DNA of 22,500 bases, taken from NCBI GenBank assembly GCA_963575745.1, contig CAUYUJ010018551.1:35001-57500 (forward strand). Reading direction: 5' to 3'. Positions 1 to 10,623 of the stretch are shown piece after piece. The notes under the pieces are model-generated. The model did not search any database, had not been told where the DNA came from, and saw only the letters and a list, made by a program, of their open reading frames with translations. The translations under genes and the position numbers were made by a program. How positions within the stretch are numbered: position 1 is the stretch's first letter; every line of letters starts with the position of its first letter. This DNA comes from Prorocentrum cordatum. Lineage: Eukaryota > Sar > Dinophyceae > Prorocentrales > Prorocentraceae.

Positions 1-20
1 ACGCCACATTCGCAGTACCG

Positions 21-665
21 AGGCCAAGAGTGCTCCAAGGCTGGTGCCAAGATGGCCCAAGAAGGCCCCAGGAGACCCCAAGAGCGAGCCCCAAGAGGCC
101 AAAATCGGTGGTTTACAGGTTTGGAGGACTGTAGCTCTCTCACATGTTCAGCTTTCCGATGCTCCCAAACGGCACAGGAAGCTTCCAAGACCGCCCAAGG
201 ACAACCCACGATGCCTCCAAGAGGGCCCCAAGGCGGCCCAAGAGGGCTCCAAGATTGCTCAAGGAACGCGCAAGACGGCCCAAGAGGGCCCCAAGACGGC
301 CCAAAGATCGGCCAAACCAGGGAGGGCCCCAAGTCGCTTCAGAAAGGCTCCCAAAACGGCTTCCGACGGCGTCAGACGGGCCAAGAACCCCCTAGGACGG
401 CCAAAGAGGCCTCCAAGAAGCCCCCAAGGGCTCCCAAGAGGCTCAAGGAAGCCGGCAAGAGACCTCCAAGATGGCCCCATGACAAGCCAAGAGGCCCCCA
501 ACAGGGCCCCAACAAGACGGCGAAGATGGCCCCAAGATGCATCCAAGACGGCCCCATATGGGCTGAAGATGGCCTTAGACTGTCCAAAAAGGCCCGCCAG
601 AGGCCCCCAAGACGGCCCAAGACCCCTCCAAGACGTCCTCCAAGAGGCCCGAAAGCTCAGAAACC
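21..665 (+). repeat. CCAAGA-repeat family, copy A
   Basis: This is about 640 bp of degenerate, irregularly spaced CCAAGAnGGCCC / CCAAGAGGC motifs, interrupted near 95-175 by a non-repetitive insert that ends TTTCCGATG. The overlapping open frames exist in all three plus frames and on the minus strand (WGPLGALLG-like). This is the behaviour of repeat DNA, not of one coding frame. Confidence 0.85.
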
Positions 666-1000
666 ACCTGGTCCGATAGCTCGCCCGACTCCGTGTTCCC
701 CGAAGGCTTTCGAAACCCACTCGGGGAACGCGTGGCCCGATAGCTTGGCCAAGCTCGAGCCCAACTCTCGGCCACGCAGGCGCTTCCAAAAAGGCAGGGG
801 GCGGCGGTGATTCGCCGTAGGGGTCTTCCATAACACAAACGTCTCAATATGCGCTGATGATTCCTATCCGCCCCCGCATGCTGTTCCCAGAGTCGCCAGA
901 GCAGCGCCGAGACGCACCGGCGCGACTCTGATATATCCCGTTCTGATAGAGAGGGGGCCAGCGACAGGGGGCGAAGCCCTTACGGCTCAAAGAGGCCTCT
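665..1000. other. Unassigned sequence between repeat copies A and B
   Basis: No gene seen. It holds a hairpin-capable inverted repeat (TTCCCCGA at 696-703, TCGGGGAA at 721-728), and CCGATAGCT occurs twice (673 and 738). Confidence 0.5.
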
Positions 1001-1435
1001 CGTGAACGCAGGCCTCTCCAAGTTTCCAGATGTGAGCATCTTCGCCGTTTCCAGCTCATGGTGGCACCCCAAGACGGGCCCAGGGGAGCCCCAGGAACGC
1101 CCCAAGACAGCAAAAGAGGCCCCCAAGAGGGCCCACAGACTGCCCAACAAGGCCGCACAGAGGCCACTAGGCCTCAAACCCTCAAACGGCACAAGACGGA
1201 TCAAGACGGCCTCGAGAGAGAACTCGAACTAACACGTCGTGCCCTCCGAAGCCCAAGAGAACACCCAAGACCGCCAGCAGGCCCCGAAAATGCCGCCACA
1301 GCCCCAGATCATGTCCGAGGACGCCCTCGAGAAGCCCACAAACGGCCACAAGACACCCCCAAAACCGCCCTCAAGAGGCACCCGACGAGGCCTTCAAGAG
1401 GGGCCCCAGGGAGGCGCCCACGAGGCCTCTGACCT
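1000..1435 (+). repeat. CCAAGA-repeat family, copy B (diverged)
   Basis: The segment begins with a module containing TCTTCGCCGTTTCCAGCTCATG, then CCCCAAGACGGGCCC, CCCCCAAGAGGGCCC and more diverged AAGA/AGGCCC motifs to about 1435. It has the same orientation as copies A and C-F. Confidence 0.7.
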
Positions 1436-2852
1436 ACAACACGGGCACGGTGGCGGGAGGGGCCGCCATGGGCCGACGGCCACTCGGATTTCCGCCGTAC
1501 CTTTCTCCTCCTCTGCCCGCTCTCCTCCTTTCCTCGGTCAGCTTTACGGCGTCACGAACACAAACTTCCACGTCTTTGTGTTCCGGGTCGTGCGCACAGG
1601 CGGCTCTTTCCGCTACGTGTCTCTTCAAGCAGGGCCTCGTGTGCCCGACATTTTCAGCCCGCTTGCCAGTCGATTCGCGCAGCCTGTAATGCAATGGCCC
1701 ACAGCACAGAAAAATCCTCAGTCAGAGATCCATCCACTCGCGGCCCCCAGGCCCCCACGGCAAGCCCCCAGAGCTTCTCGAGGACGGCCCCGCCAGACCC
1801 AGACCCCCGACGGCCCACTGAGGGCCCGTGGACACCGCCTGGGGTGGGGCCCGAAACAGCTTCAACAGCACCCGTAAGCTCCGCAGGACACCGAGATCGG
1901 GACGCATCGAAGGCGACAGACTTATCGACGGCGCCCCAAAAAAGCCGAAGGGGAGCAGTGCAAGAGCGCGTTCCTGGCGCAGGTTGCGAAAGGTTCGCAG
2001 GCAAACGGGAGAGCATGGGGACGGGGCGGCACCAAAATCAAAACGCGGCACGTGGCGACGCACATCTAAGAAAAACGAGGAGCGCGAATGGGCACGAAAA
2101 CACAAGACTGCTTTGCACAGCTTCCCACCGTGCCAAACACCAGAAGCACACGGCGTTGCACGCGTCCCGCCTCGCACTCCTCGCCGCGCGAGGCACTGCA
2201 ACTGCCTTTCGACGGGGCTGAGACGTCGGGCACCCACGACGGGGAGATGCGCCCGCGGTGAAGCAGACCCGCATCATCCGCGAGGAAAGGACAGGGGAGC
2301 CCAGGGGCGCGCCCACCACCGGCATCCAAGTAGAGCAGCGACAGGAGACAAGATGCCCACGGAAAAACGCAGCACCTAGATCGCTCGGCCCCCGAGCGAT
2401 CGCGCCGCATCGGGGACGCCTGCGGTGCATCGGCGCCGTCGGCGGAGAGAACATCGGGCTCCACATCGAGCCGCATCGCCGGTGCATCGGTGAGGCGGCG
2501 CGATCATCCGACCCCATCTGCTCCGACCCCACGTGGGAGGCCTGGAACAGATGCTGGAGCGCACACCCGAAAGCGCAAGAAAACACTAATTGACGATCGA
2601 ACATCAGTCTTGGGGACGGCCAGGGGTTCCGACCTGGATGGGACCCTAGAAAATAAGTCAGGACGAGGGGGTGAAGCCAAATCCGCTCAAATTCGGCTTC
2701 CCGACCCCTGGGGTCCACCTGATAATGCTGCACCCTGGCAATGCGTTTCTCGGCCTCGGGGCCCGAAAACGGCCCCCGGAGGCAGAACAGGGAAGCCTGG
2801 CCTTCCCGAACCCAGAACCTCGAGCCTGCCCGCCCTTCCCTTGGGCGTGGCT
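1435..2852. other. Gene-poor GC-rich interval
   Basis: No recognisable gene. A pyrimidine tract ending GGTCAG at 1541 and the open frame after it were considered as an exon and not accepted. The segment 2379-2401 forms a perfect 10-bp hairpin (GATCGCTCGG, CCC loop). Short GCATCGG motifs recur at 2406-2495. TTCGGCTTCCCGACC at about 2693 is shared with repeat copy E at about 12653. Confidence 0.5.
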
Positions 2853-3002
2853 TAGTGGGGGGGTCATAAATGGGGGGGTCAGAAACGGTCCCCTTTCGTG
2901 CCCCTTTCGGGCCCCTCCGGAGCCCCAGGGGGCTCGTTTAGGTACCGTTTGGGTACCTTTTCGGACCACCCGCGACACCCTCCATTTATGACCCCTCCAT
3001 TA
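2853..3002. mobile_element. 150-bp MITE-like element with terminal inverted repeats and TA ends
   Basis: The left end (2853-2873) and the reverse complement of the right end both read TARTGGRGGGGTCATAAATG, with 2 differences in 21 positions. The G-rich similarity continues a few more bases inwards. Both ends start with TA, as expected for a Tc1/mariner-type TA target duplication. There is no coding capacity. The interior includes GGTACCGTTTGGGTACC. Confidence 0.7.
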
Positions 3003-3082
3003 CGCAACGCCCAATTCCCGCTGGCCGGAACCAGCGCCGGTCTGCCCCAACCCCCCAGAAGGCCCCAACACTGACGAGCAGC

Positions 3083-3248
3083 GAACCGAGGATTGCAAAA
3101 AAACCCTTCGTTCGGGTTTTGTTTGCAATCCTTCGTTGAACGAAGGATTGCAAAAAAAAACCTTCGTTCGGGTTTTTGTTGCAATCCTTCGTTCAAGTGA
3201 GGGTTTTTTTGCAATCCTTCGTTCGGGTTTTTTTGCAATCCTCGGTTC
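3083..3248. repeat. Palindromic GCAATCCTTCGTT repeat cluster
   Basis: The segment opens with GAACCGAGGATTGCAAAAAA and closes with its reverse complement (TTTTTTGCAATCCTCGGTTC), so the whole 166 bp is framed by a ~22-bp inverted repeat. Inside are further GCAATCCTTCGTT copies in both orientations, alternating with ACCCTTCGTTCGGGTTTT hairpins. A perfect palindrome occupies 3122-3154 (TTTGCAATCCTTCGTT, one central G, then its complement). Confidence 0.9.
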
Positions 3249-3970
3249 TCGTCTCCCCAGCTTGCCATCGCTCGGACGCCCACTCCCCGTGCATTTTTTT
3301 TCGCGCGTGCATGTTTCGCAGGATGATGCAGGAAGCTCCTCGATGGTCCCCGCCGAGAATAATGCACACGCACGAGCGATGCCAAGGAAGGCTCGAAGAC
3401 TGACGATCGAACCTCGGTCCTCGTCTCCCCCCTCTTCCCCGACGCCCTGCGCTCGGCCTCCTGTGCCGCTTCCCTTTTCTGGGGCAGGCCCGCGTCCACG
3501 ATTCGGGAATCTAGCCGGGGCGACCGCGAGCCGCGCCCGCACGCCGGCCGTCCTCTCCCCGCCAGTGGCTTCCTCCTCCGGCGCTGCGTCGAGTCGGGCC
3601 CGTCCCTCTGCAGGAGGAAGACTCACAAGCAGCACAAACAAAAAATAGTCTGGGACCGACTTGTTCTGGCACTTGTTTACCATGTCGGTGCATCTTGGGA
3701 CTATTTCTTATTTTTCGCCCAAAATCGGCCTGTAGGGGACATGCCCGACCTAAGCGTTGTGCTTCCTACGCTCAGTGTAAATGGACGAACCTTGTGAGGG
3801 AGGGCTGAAATACCGCCCGAGCTCGGACGGCCAAGGGTCGCCTGACGCGTTTGCGGGAGCGCCGCCATCCGTCAACGGGAAAGCCCTATAAGTTCAGACT
3901 TGCACGGCGAGAAGGCGTCTTGCGTGGTATTTTCCATTTGCGCGAGTCCTAAGTAGCACAACCCAGCACA
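3249..3970. other. Unassigned interval
   Basis: No gene recognised. CCTCGGTYCTCGTCTCCCC occurs at 3240-3258 and again at 3412-3430, and TGACGATCGAAC at 3401 repeats one at 2591. This suggests short dispersed repeats flanking the palindromic cluster. The interval 3640-3960 is less GC-rich and shows no long frame or motif. Confidence 0.45.
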
Positions 3971-3971
3971 A

Positions 3972-4071
3972 TCCTCCTCCTCCTCCTCCTCCTTCTCCTC
4001 CTCCTCCTCCTCCTCCTCCTTCTCCTCCTCCTCCTCCTCCTCCTCCTCCTCCTCCTCCTCCTCCTCCTCCT
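3972..4071 (+). repeat. (TCC)n microsatellite, ~100 bp
   Basis: TCC units are nearly uninterrupted, with two TTC variants. Poly-Glu and poly-Gly frames on the minus strand are translation artefacts of the repeat. Confidence 0.98.
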
Positions 4072-4384
4072 GAGGTGGCAGACCATGGAACGTCGTTTTC
4101 ATGCATGTTGTGTGTTTGCTGTCACGAAGTGTTCTGAGTGCGGCTCCCCCGTCATAGCGTTTTCCTCTGGCACTGCGGCCGCCCATCGGCCTTGACTCTC
4201 AATCGATTCACTAATTTCCACGCGTCTTGATTTATTCGCACCAGTCCCCCCAGCCCTCTGGGCTGAGGTGGTCTAACGAATTATGTGTTTCCTCTTTCTA
4301 ATATATTTTCCTTTTCAAGAGATTCACCTCCCCCCACCCCTCCCTAAGATTTTTCGAGCCGGGCCGCGAATCGCTAGAGCGCCA
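4072..4384. other. Microsatellite flank and left module of repeat copy C
   Basis: The minus strand of 4072-4120 contains TTCCATGGTCTGCCACCT, matching the plus strand near 5666 beside another TCC array. From about 4235 the sequence CAGCCCTCTGGGCTGAGGTG starts a module also found at about 7227 upstream of copy D, apparently the left end of that repeat element. Confidence 0.55.
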
Positions 4385-4975
4385 AACTGGCCCAAGATGG
4401 CTCCAAGAGGACATCTCCAAGATGGCATCCAAGATGGCTCACAATAACCGAACAAGGTTCAAGATAGCTTCCGACATACATCTAAGAAGCCCGACGAGGG
4501 ACACGAGACGGTTCCAAGTGCTCTCGGAGACCCCCCAGGACCTCCCAAGATGCCAAAATCCGTCAAAAACCTATGGCGTCTCGCCGTTTCGCATCCGATG
4601 CGCTAGTGAGGCCTCAAGATCGCCCCAAGATGGCCCAAGAGTGGCCCAAGAGGGGCCCAAGAGGGGCCCAAGAGGCCCCCCAGGCGGGCCCAAGAGCGCC
4701 CAAGAGCGGCCAAAGAGCGCCCCAAGAACTTCAAGAGGCTGTTGTGATGGCCCCAGGTGGGTTGGAGGAACGTTGGACCCCCCCCTTCTGATCGATGGCC
4801 TCCAAGATGGCCCCAAGAGGCCCCTCAGAGGGCTCCCAAGCGACCTTCAACTGGGCTGCAAGAGGGCCCCAAGAGGGCTCCAAGACCCTCCAAAAGAGCC
4901 CCAGGAGGATCCAAAAATCCCCGAAAAAAGAGTCCCAAGAGCACTCCAAGAGGCGATGTTGAGGTCTCTGTCCTC
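4385..4975 (+). repeat. CCAAGA-repeat family, copy C (left part)
   Basis: Arrays of GCCCAAGATGGC / CCCAAGAGGGGC motifs occur here with two internal modules. One is AAAACCTATGGCGTCTCGCC...TCCGATG (about 4567-4602). The other is CCCCCCTTCTGATCGATGGC (about 4780-4800). Both modules recur in copy D. The repeat resumes at 5445-5485 on the far side of the microsatellite. Confidence 0.85.
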
Positions 4976-4984
4976 GTCTTCGAT

Positions 4985-5440
<456 letters not shown>

Positions 5441-5444
5441 CGGG

Positions 5445-5682
5445 CCCCAAGAATCCCGAAGAGGCCCTCCAAAGCAGCCCCATTGCTTCCAGAGATTCTC
5501 TGTTCACTAAGTTCTGCCATTCCCGTTAACATTCATTGATTCTCATTCACCTTCATTCAGTTGAACAAATCTAGCTACGCTGCGTCAACTCGTGTTGCCA
5601 CATGCTCACCCAGTGGCGATACGTGTGCGCGCGAGACAGGCTCGGGTGACAGCGAAACTTTCCATGATCTGCCGCCTAATCC
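5445..5682 (+). other. Right remnant of repeat copy C and unassigned flank
   Basis: The bases 5445-5485 (CCCCAAGAATCCCGAAGAGG...) continue the CCAAGA repeat after the microsatellite. From 5486 to 5645 nothing is recognised beyond the near-repeated ATTCATT/CATTCA motifs. The segment 5648-5682 is the TTCCATGATCTGCCGCCT flank shared in inverted orientation with 4072-4120. Confidence 0.5.
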
Positions 5683-5834
5683 TCCTCCTCCTCCGCCTCC
5701 GCCTCCTCCTCCTCCGCCTCCTCCACCTCCTCCTGCTCCATCCCTTTCCCCCTGATGTAGCTAACTCCTCCTCCGCCTCCTCCTCCTCCGCCTCCTCCTC
5801 CTCCATCCCCTTCCCCCTGACATAGCTATAACTG
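5683..5834 (+). repeat. TCC/CGC microsatellite with ~60-bp tandem duplication
   Basis: TCC and CGCC variants are followed by CATCCCTTTCCCCCTGATGTAGCTAACT. The whole block then repeats as CATCCCCTTCCCCCTGACATAGCTATAACT, giving units of about 5707-5766 and 5767-5834. Confidence 0.85.
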
Positions 5835-6300
5835 CTCCCTGCCGCACCGCCAAGGCGTGTCGGCAGGGCGCGCCAGGCACGTCGCCTGGTACCTCCTCAC
5901 GACCTGCGGCCCGGAAACTGGAAGCATCCGCCAGCAGCAGGGACGGTGGGACGAGACCCTGTTCAAGACGAGGCTCTCGCCATAGCCCTGCGCACACTCG
6001 TCCTGAAAGCCTGCAGCAGCTACGAGGATGTGAGGTGGGCCCTCTGCCAAGATGTGTTGTCGACTCGGCGCCGCGCGCGCTCGCTTCAAAGCACTCAACA
6101 ATTACCATGATGGAGCACTGAAACTGTTCGGAACGGCGGAAGGCAGTTCCTTTACAAAACGGAGATATCCCCTGAATGGTAGGTCCATGAGATGTTCGTC
6201 TTTCAGGGGTGCACTCCTTCTCGCGAAAAGAAAACTTGTAGGGACCTGTGAGGAGGAGAATTGCGGCATTGATGACGTATCCTCGGTATACTCAGGTCCT
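5835..6300. other. Unassigned interval with a minus-strand open frame
   Basis: A minus-strand frame of 91 codons (6101-5826) is mixed in composition and not a simple repeat. It has no recognisable domain, and its splice boundaries and start are not supported. It is left unassigned. Confidence 0.3.
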
Positions 6301-6616
6301 CCTCATCCACCACCTCCCTACTCCCTGCTCCCTCCTCCTGATCCTCCCCCTCATCTTTCATCATTGTCCTGTCTCCTCGTGTCTCTCTGTTTCCTCCCCC
6401 TCCTCATCATCCTCCCCATCGCCCTCCCTCTTATTCCTGATCCTCGTCATTATGCCTCTCCTCTTCATCCTGCTCATCAAACACCGTATTACTCCTGCTG
6501 CACCCCATCCTGTCTCTCCCCCCTATGCCCCTCCTCCTTCCCTTCCTCTTCCTCCTCCCCTCCTCCTCCTCCTCCTCCTCCTCCTCCTCCTCCTCCTCCT
6601 CCTCCTCCTCCTCCTC
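6301..6616 (+). repeat. Pyrimidine-rich tract ending in (TCC)n
   Basis: CCTCCTCATC-type sequence is strongly pyrimidine-biased on the plus strand and becomes a pure TCC run at about 6558-6616. Confidence 0.9.
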
Positions 6617-6639
6617 GATCGGAATGGTCAGGGGAAAGC

Positions 6640-6885
6640 GCCAGAGAACGAGCCAGGGAACGCGCCAGAGGACGCGCCAAGCCGGTGGGCGTGCCAGGGA
6701 ACGTGGCAATGGAAGGGGGACAAGCCAGGGATTGGGCCAAAGGGTGTGCCATAGGATGCGCCACGAAACGTGTCAGCGGATGCGCGCAGACGTGCCAAGG
6801 GATGCGCAAGCCAGGGGACGTGCCAAACTACGCGCCCGTGGACGTGCCACGGAACGTGCCAGGAGACGGACGGCCCACCTTGCCT
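6640..6885 (+). repeat. Degenerate 12-bp tandem repeat
   Basis: About twenty diverged units of GTGCCAGGGAAC / GCGCCAGAGGAC type occur, for example GAGCCAGGGAAC, GTGCCAGGGAAC and GTGCCACGGAAC. A 12-bp period keeps all frames open, which explains the overlapping ORFs in this segment. Confidence 0.8.
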
Positions 6886-6886
6886 C

Positions 6887-7235
6887 GGCCACGACCCCTT
6901 GTAGATTTCACTGGGTCCGCGCTCCAAGAGTCACGGCCCTTTGTAAATTGCGCTGTGTCCGAACTTCCAGCGCCACGATCCCTTGAAAAAACACTCTGGG
7001 TTCGCGTTCCCAAGGCCACGAGCCCACGAAAAGCACGTTGCGACCGCGCTCCCGAGGCCACGATCCAGCGTAAAGTGCGCTACGTCTGCGCTTACAACAT
7101 GGGGAACATGAACCCCTCGTGCAGTACGGCTACGTCCGCGCTCCCAGGGCCACTATCCCCAATACATTTCATTGCGTCCGCGCTCCCAAGGGCGACCCCA
7201 AGGCCACGAGCCCTTCAAAATCCCACCAGCCCTCT
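6887..7235 (+). repeat. 42-bp tandem repeat, about eight diverged copies
   Basis: The anchor CCACGA/CCACTA recurs at 6890, 6932, 6974, 7017, 7059, (a degraded copy), 7151 and 7193, with steps of 42, 42, 43, 42, 92 and 42. Each unit carries a conserved GTCCGCGCTCCCAAGG-like end. A 42-bp unit equals 14 codons, giving reading frames such as VRAPRATIPNTFHC, but the 43- and 92-base steps break the frame, so coding is unlikely. Confidence 0.88.
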
Positions 7236-8040
7236 GGGCGTAGGTGGTTTAGGTGTCTCCTATTCCACACCCTTCTTCCCCTTCGAGGAAGAATTTACCC
7301 CTCCGCCTACCTCCCCTGGACCTAAACGGGGCGTTCCGCGAGCGGCCGGAGCGTCAAAGACGGCCCAAGTTGGCTCCAGCAGGGCCTCAGAAAGCCCAAG
7401 ATGGCCTCGAAAATGGCTCAAGATAGCGCAAGATGCCTCGACATGGCCCCCAAGATGCCCCGAGAAGCCCCAAGACCGCTTCAAGACGGCTCCAAGCGGC
7501 CAAAAGAGCTCCCCAAGGAGGCCCCGAGAAAATTGCAATCCTTCCAAAACCTGTGAACCAATCAATGTTTTTGGGTTTCCCGCCTTTTCGCTTCCGATGG
7601 CCTTCCGAGGCTTCAACATGAGTCCAACAAAGCCCAAGAGGGCCCCGTGATGGGCCTACGAGAGCCCCAAGACGACCCCAAGAGCGCCCAAGAGCGCCCC
7701 ATGAGCGCCTCAGAAGCGCTCCAAGAGGTGAATTTAGGGGCTCCCCAAGGGCAAGGCTAATTAGGGACTCCCCCTTTTTTTGATCGATCTCCTTCAAGAT
7801 GGCTTCAAGGCTCCGAAATGCGTCCCCAAGAGGGCCAAAAGAGGCGCCCAGACGGCCCCAAGAGGCGTCCAAGACGCCTCCAAGAGGCTCACAAGAGACC
7901 CCCGAGAGGCCTCATGAGGATCCCTGACGCACCCCAGACGCTCAAAGACCTCCCTGGGCCCACCAAGAAGCCCCTCAGACGCCCCAAGAAGCCGCCAAAA
8001 AACCTTCCGAGGAGATTCCGAAGGGCATTCAAGACGCCTA
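7225..8040 (+). repeat. CCAAGA-repeat family, copy D, with left module
   Basis: CCAGCCCTCTGGGCGTAGGT at about 7225 starts the same left module as copy C. From 7340 there are GGCCCAAGTTGGC / CCCCAAGATGCC arrays, then CCAAAACCTGTG...CCGCCTTTTCGCTTCCGATGG (7545-7602), more repeats, CTCCCCCTTTTTTTGATCGA (about 7768-7787), and repeats to about 8040. It is the longest and most complete copy. Confidence 0.85.
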
Positions 8041-9161
8041 TGGCTCTTCTGCTCGCCCTTTTTCCTCCTCCTCAAACTGACAATAGCTCCCATGCGAATC
8101 ATGTTTGGATGGGCCAAGCACTCCCCAAGACGCTCCACAACGACAAGGTACACATATGCATGTGCGAAATTATGTGATTCGATATGCTTACATACTTCCC
8201 TTATCGTGGCACTTCGCCTGGGCATCGGTTATGGATAGGTTTCGGTTTTTGTCACAGCCGCAAGCGAAAGCGTAGGCGGCGTCAAAGGTCGACCCGGGCT
8301 ACAGGCGGAGCCTAATTGCCCAGCGAGCGCACTCAAGGCTGCGGAGGCGCTGGTGGGGATACTTTTTTGTCAGCGGCTGCGAGCGAAAGCGCACACGGCG
8401 AGTCGAGTCAGAGCGGGCCTCGCAAAGACGAATTTCCTAAAGCGGCGGGGCCTCAGGCGTCACCACGGCGGGCGGAGCCGGCGGGTGGGGGTGCAAGCTG
8501 CGGCCGCCAGGAGCTGAGCCAGGGCAAGGCGCAAATTGGCCAACCAGGGCTGAGCCGCGGCCAAAATGGCGCGGGCTGCACACCAGGGTGGGGCCAGGGA
8601 AGCGGCGAGTCAGTATCTACGTCGACTGCAGAGCGTGCCGAACGGCCCGAACTGGTGCATTGAGTGGCGCCACCAAAGTCGCACACTCGGTCCCCAAAGG
8701 GAAGCACTGATCCTGAGGAGTCCGTCCGCGAGGTTACCCAGGGACGGGCAAATGGCCAGGGACACGGTGGAGGTACTCGACACCGTAAACTCCCGCACCA
8801 CCGGACCAGGAAGCCACGCGCACTCTCGAACTGGAACCGGCGGCTGAGGGCTGCTGAAACAACAAGGCCCACACCTCAAATCCGGGTCGGGGTAGCAAGA
8901 GGATGCCGTGGGCGCTGCCGCCAGGGACCATGGAAAAGATCAACACGGTCGGCCGACAGCCAAGGGCACACAGGCTGAACCACGTGCACTCGGGAGCCCC
9001 AGGTGCCCTAGGAGAGGAGCCGCGGGAGGAGGAGGCGGAGGGGCGGGGCGGACGGGGTCGTCGAGACGCGCAGCCGCCGGGGCGGGGAGGGGCCAGGGAG
9101 GTAGCCCAGCCGCGGAGGGAGGCCGTCCCACTCTTGCTGGTGGGGATACGCGAAGCGGCAA
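8041..9161. other. Gene-poor interval
   Basis: No gene recognised. TTGTCACAGCCGCAAGCGAA at about 8250 is echoed by TTGTCAGCGGCTGCGAGCGA at about 8367, followed in both by AAGCG. GCTGGTGGGGATAC occurs at 8349 and again at 9138. GC-rich open frames on both strands show no domain and no repeat of a common theme. Confidence 0.45.
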
Positions 9162-9230
9162 CAATTGCACTAGGCTCACGCTCCCAGGGTCACGACCCTT
9201 TATTCAGTACGTTGCGCCCGCGCTCCCGAC
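9162..9230 (+). repeat. Isolated pair of the 42-bp repeat
   Basis: CGCTCCC at 9179 and 9221 are exactly 42 bp apart. Between them is GGTCACGACCCTTTATTCAG...TTGCGCCCG, clearly the unit of the 6887-7235 array, on the same strand 2 kb away. Confidence 0.8.
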
Positions 9231-10060
9231 ATGGGGATCAGGAAATCTATCTTAGGACATGGAGACAACAACTGGCTGGTAGTGTTGCGTGCTCGTTCCC
9301 CTGGGGTTGTGGATGCCATGACAGTGTACACGCGAACAGTCCGATCGTTGAGCCAAATCTGTGTTTGATATGATTGAAACACGTTCTATGCTCAGGACAT
9401 GTTTAGACAAATTGATGACATCTGGAAATGATTTGGCAACATGCTTCCTCTCCATTGATCGTCGTCCGCAACCCTGGGGGCGGCGGCTGTGGCTCGGTAC
9501 CTCACCCTCGCCGTGCCACCAGATGTGTCGACGGGGCGGGCCCTCACCTCTGGTGATCCCGGAGCCCGAAGCTTCCGACAGCTGCCGGGATGGAGGGCAG
9601 ATCGTGTTCAAACCATGGTTGTCTTGTTTGGTGGCACTCCCTAGAACATGCCACCTGCCCCTCAAGCTCGGACGCCCGAGTGCCCAGGCATGCAACCTCG
9701 TGCGACCGCCACACGGACGGATGGCGGCTCCTGTTCACAGTGGGATCCGCTGTGGATGTCCTGAAACTGTGAAGCACGTCTACCCGCGATCCGTATACAG
9801 CCAGGCCTAGGACAGAAGAAAATCCTTCCAGAACATGAGGCCCTCCGCCGACCAAACTGAAGAACATCCGCCGCGGTCCGAGTGACCAAAATGCGGAGCA
9901 AGCCAGGCTTCAGGCATGGCACACGCCCGAATGGCAGGCCCGTGGCAGCGCTCGTCGTGGAAGGCAGCGCTTGAAGGCGAGTGCACAAATGGAGGTGGCA
10001 TGGGCGGGAGGGTGTGTTGCAGCATCGTCGATGCATCCTGGGCCTTCTCTTGCATTCCTC
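9231..10060. other. Unassigned interval
   Basis: This is mixed-composition sequence with a relatively AT-rich patch (9360-9440). A plus frame of about 149 codons (9361-9810) begins with GTG, has no recognisable domain, and includes many codons ending in A/T in its first third, unlike the exons at the right edge. Not called as a gene. Confidence 0.4.
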
Positions 10061-10552
<492 letters not shown>

Positions 10553-10623
10553 CATAACATGATTCGACCGACTGATGCGCCTTGCCTCCTCTAGATGTTC
10601 ATACCCAGCTTCATTCAAACGTT

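Noticed and set aside
52-831. Open frames over CCAAGA repeats, including minus-strand WGPLGALLG-like frames also seen near 4571-4949 and 7387-7872
   Set aside because: All frames are open because of the repeat composition. No start, splice or domain signals were seen.
1541-1700. Possible plus-strand exon after a strong pyrimidine tract and GGTCAG
   Set aside because: The acceptor looks good and the frame is mixed in composition, but no convincing donor or partner exon was found and the minus strand is equally open.
3083-3248. CRISPR array
   Set aside because: Repeats alternate in orientation, spacers are not unique or evenly sized, and the context is eukaryotic.
3385-3425. tRNA gene on the minus strand (GGTTCGAT resembles a B box)
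   Set aside because: No matching A box, acceptor stem or anticodon arm could be formed in the adjacent sequence.
5826-6101. Minus-strand 91-codon frame as a gene
   Set aside because: Composition is mixed and it is not obviously repeat-derived, but no domain, start context or splice pair supports it. It is kept only as an unassigned interval.
9361-9810. 149-codon plus frame as a gene
   Set aside because: It starts with GTG, has an A/T-ending codon bias in its first part, and has no recognisable domain or splice context.
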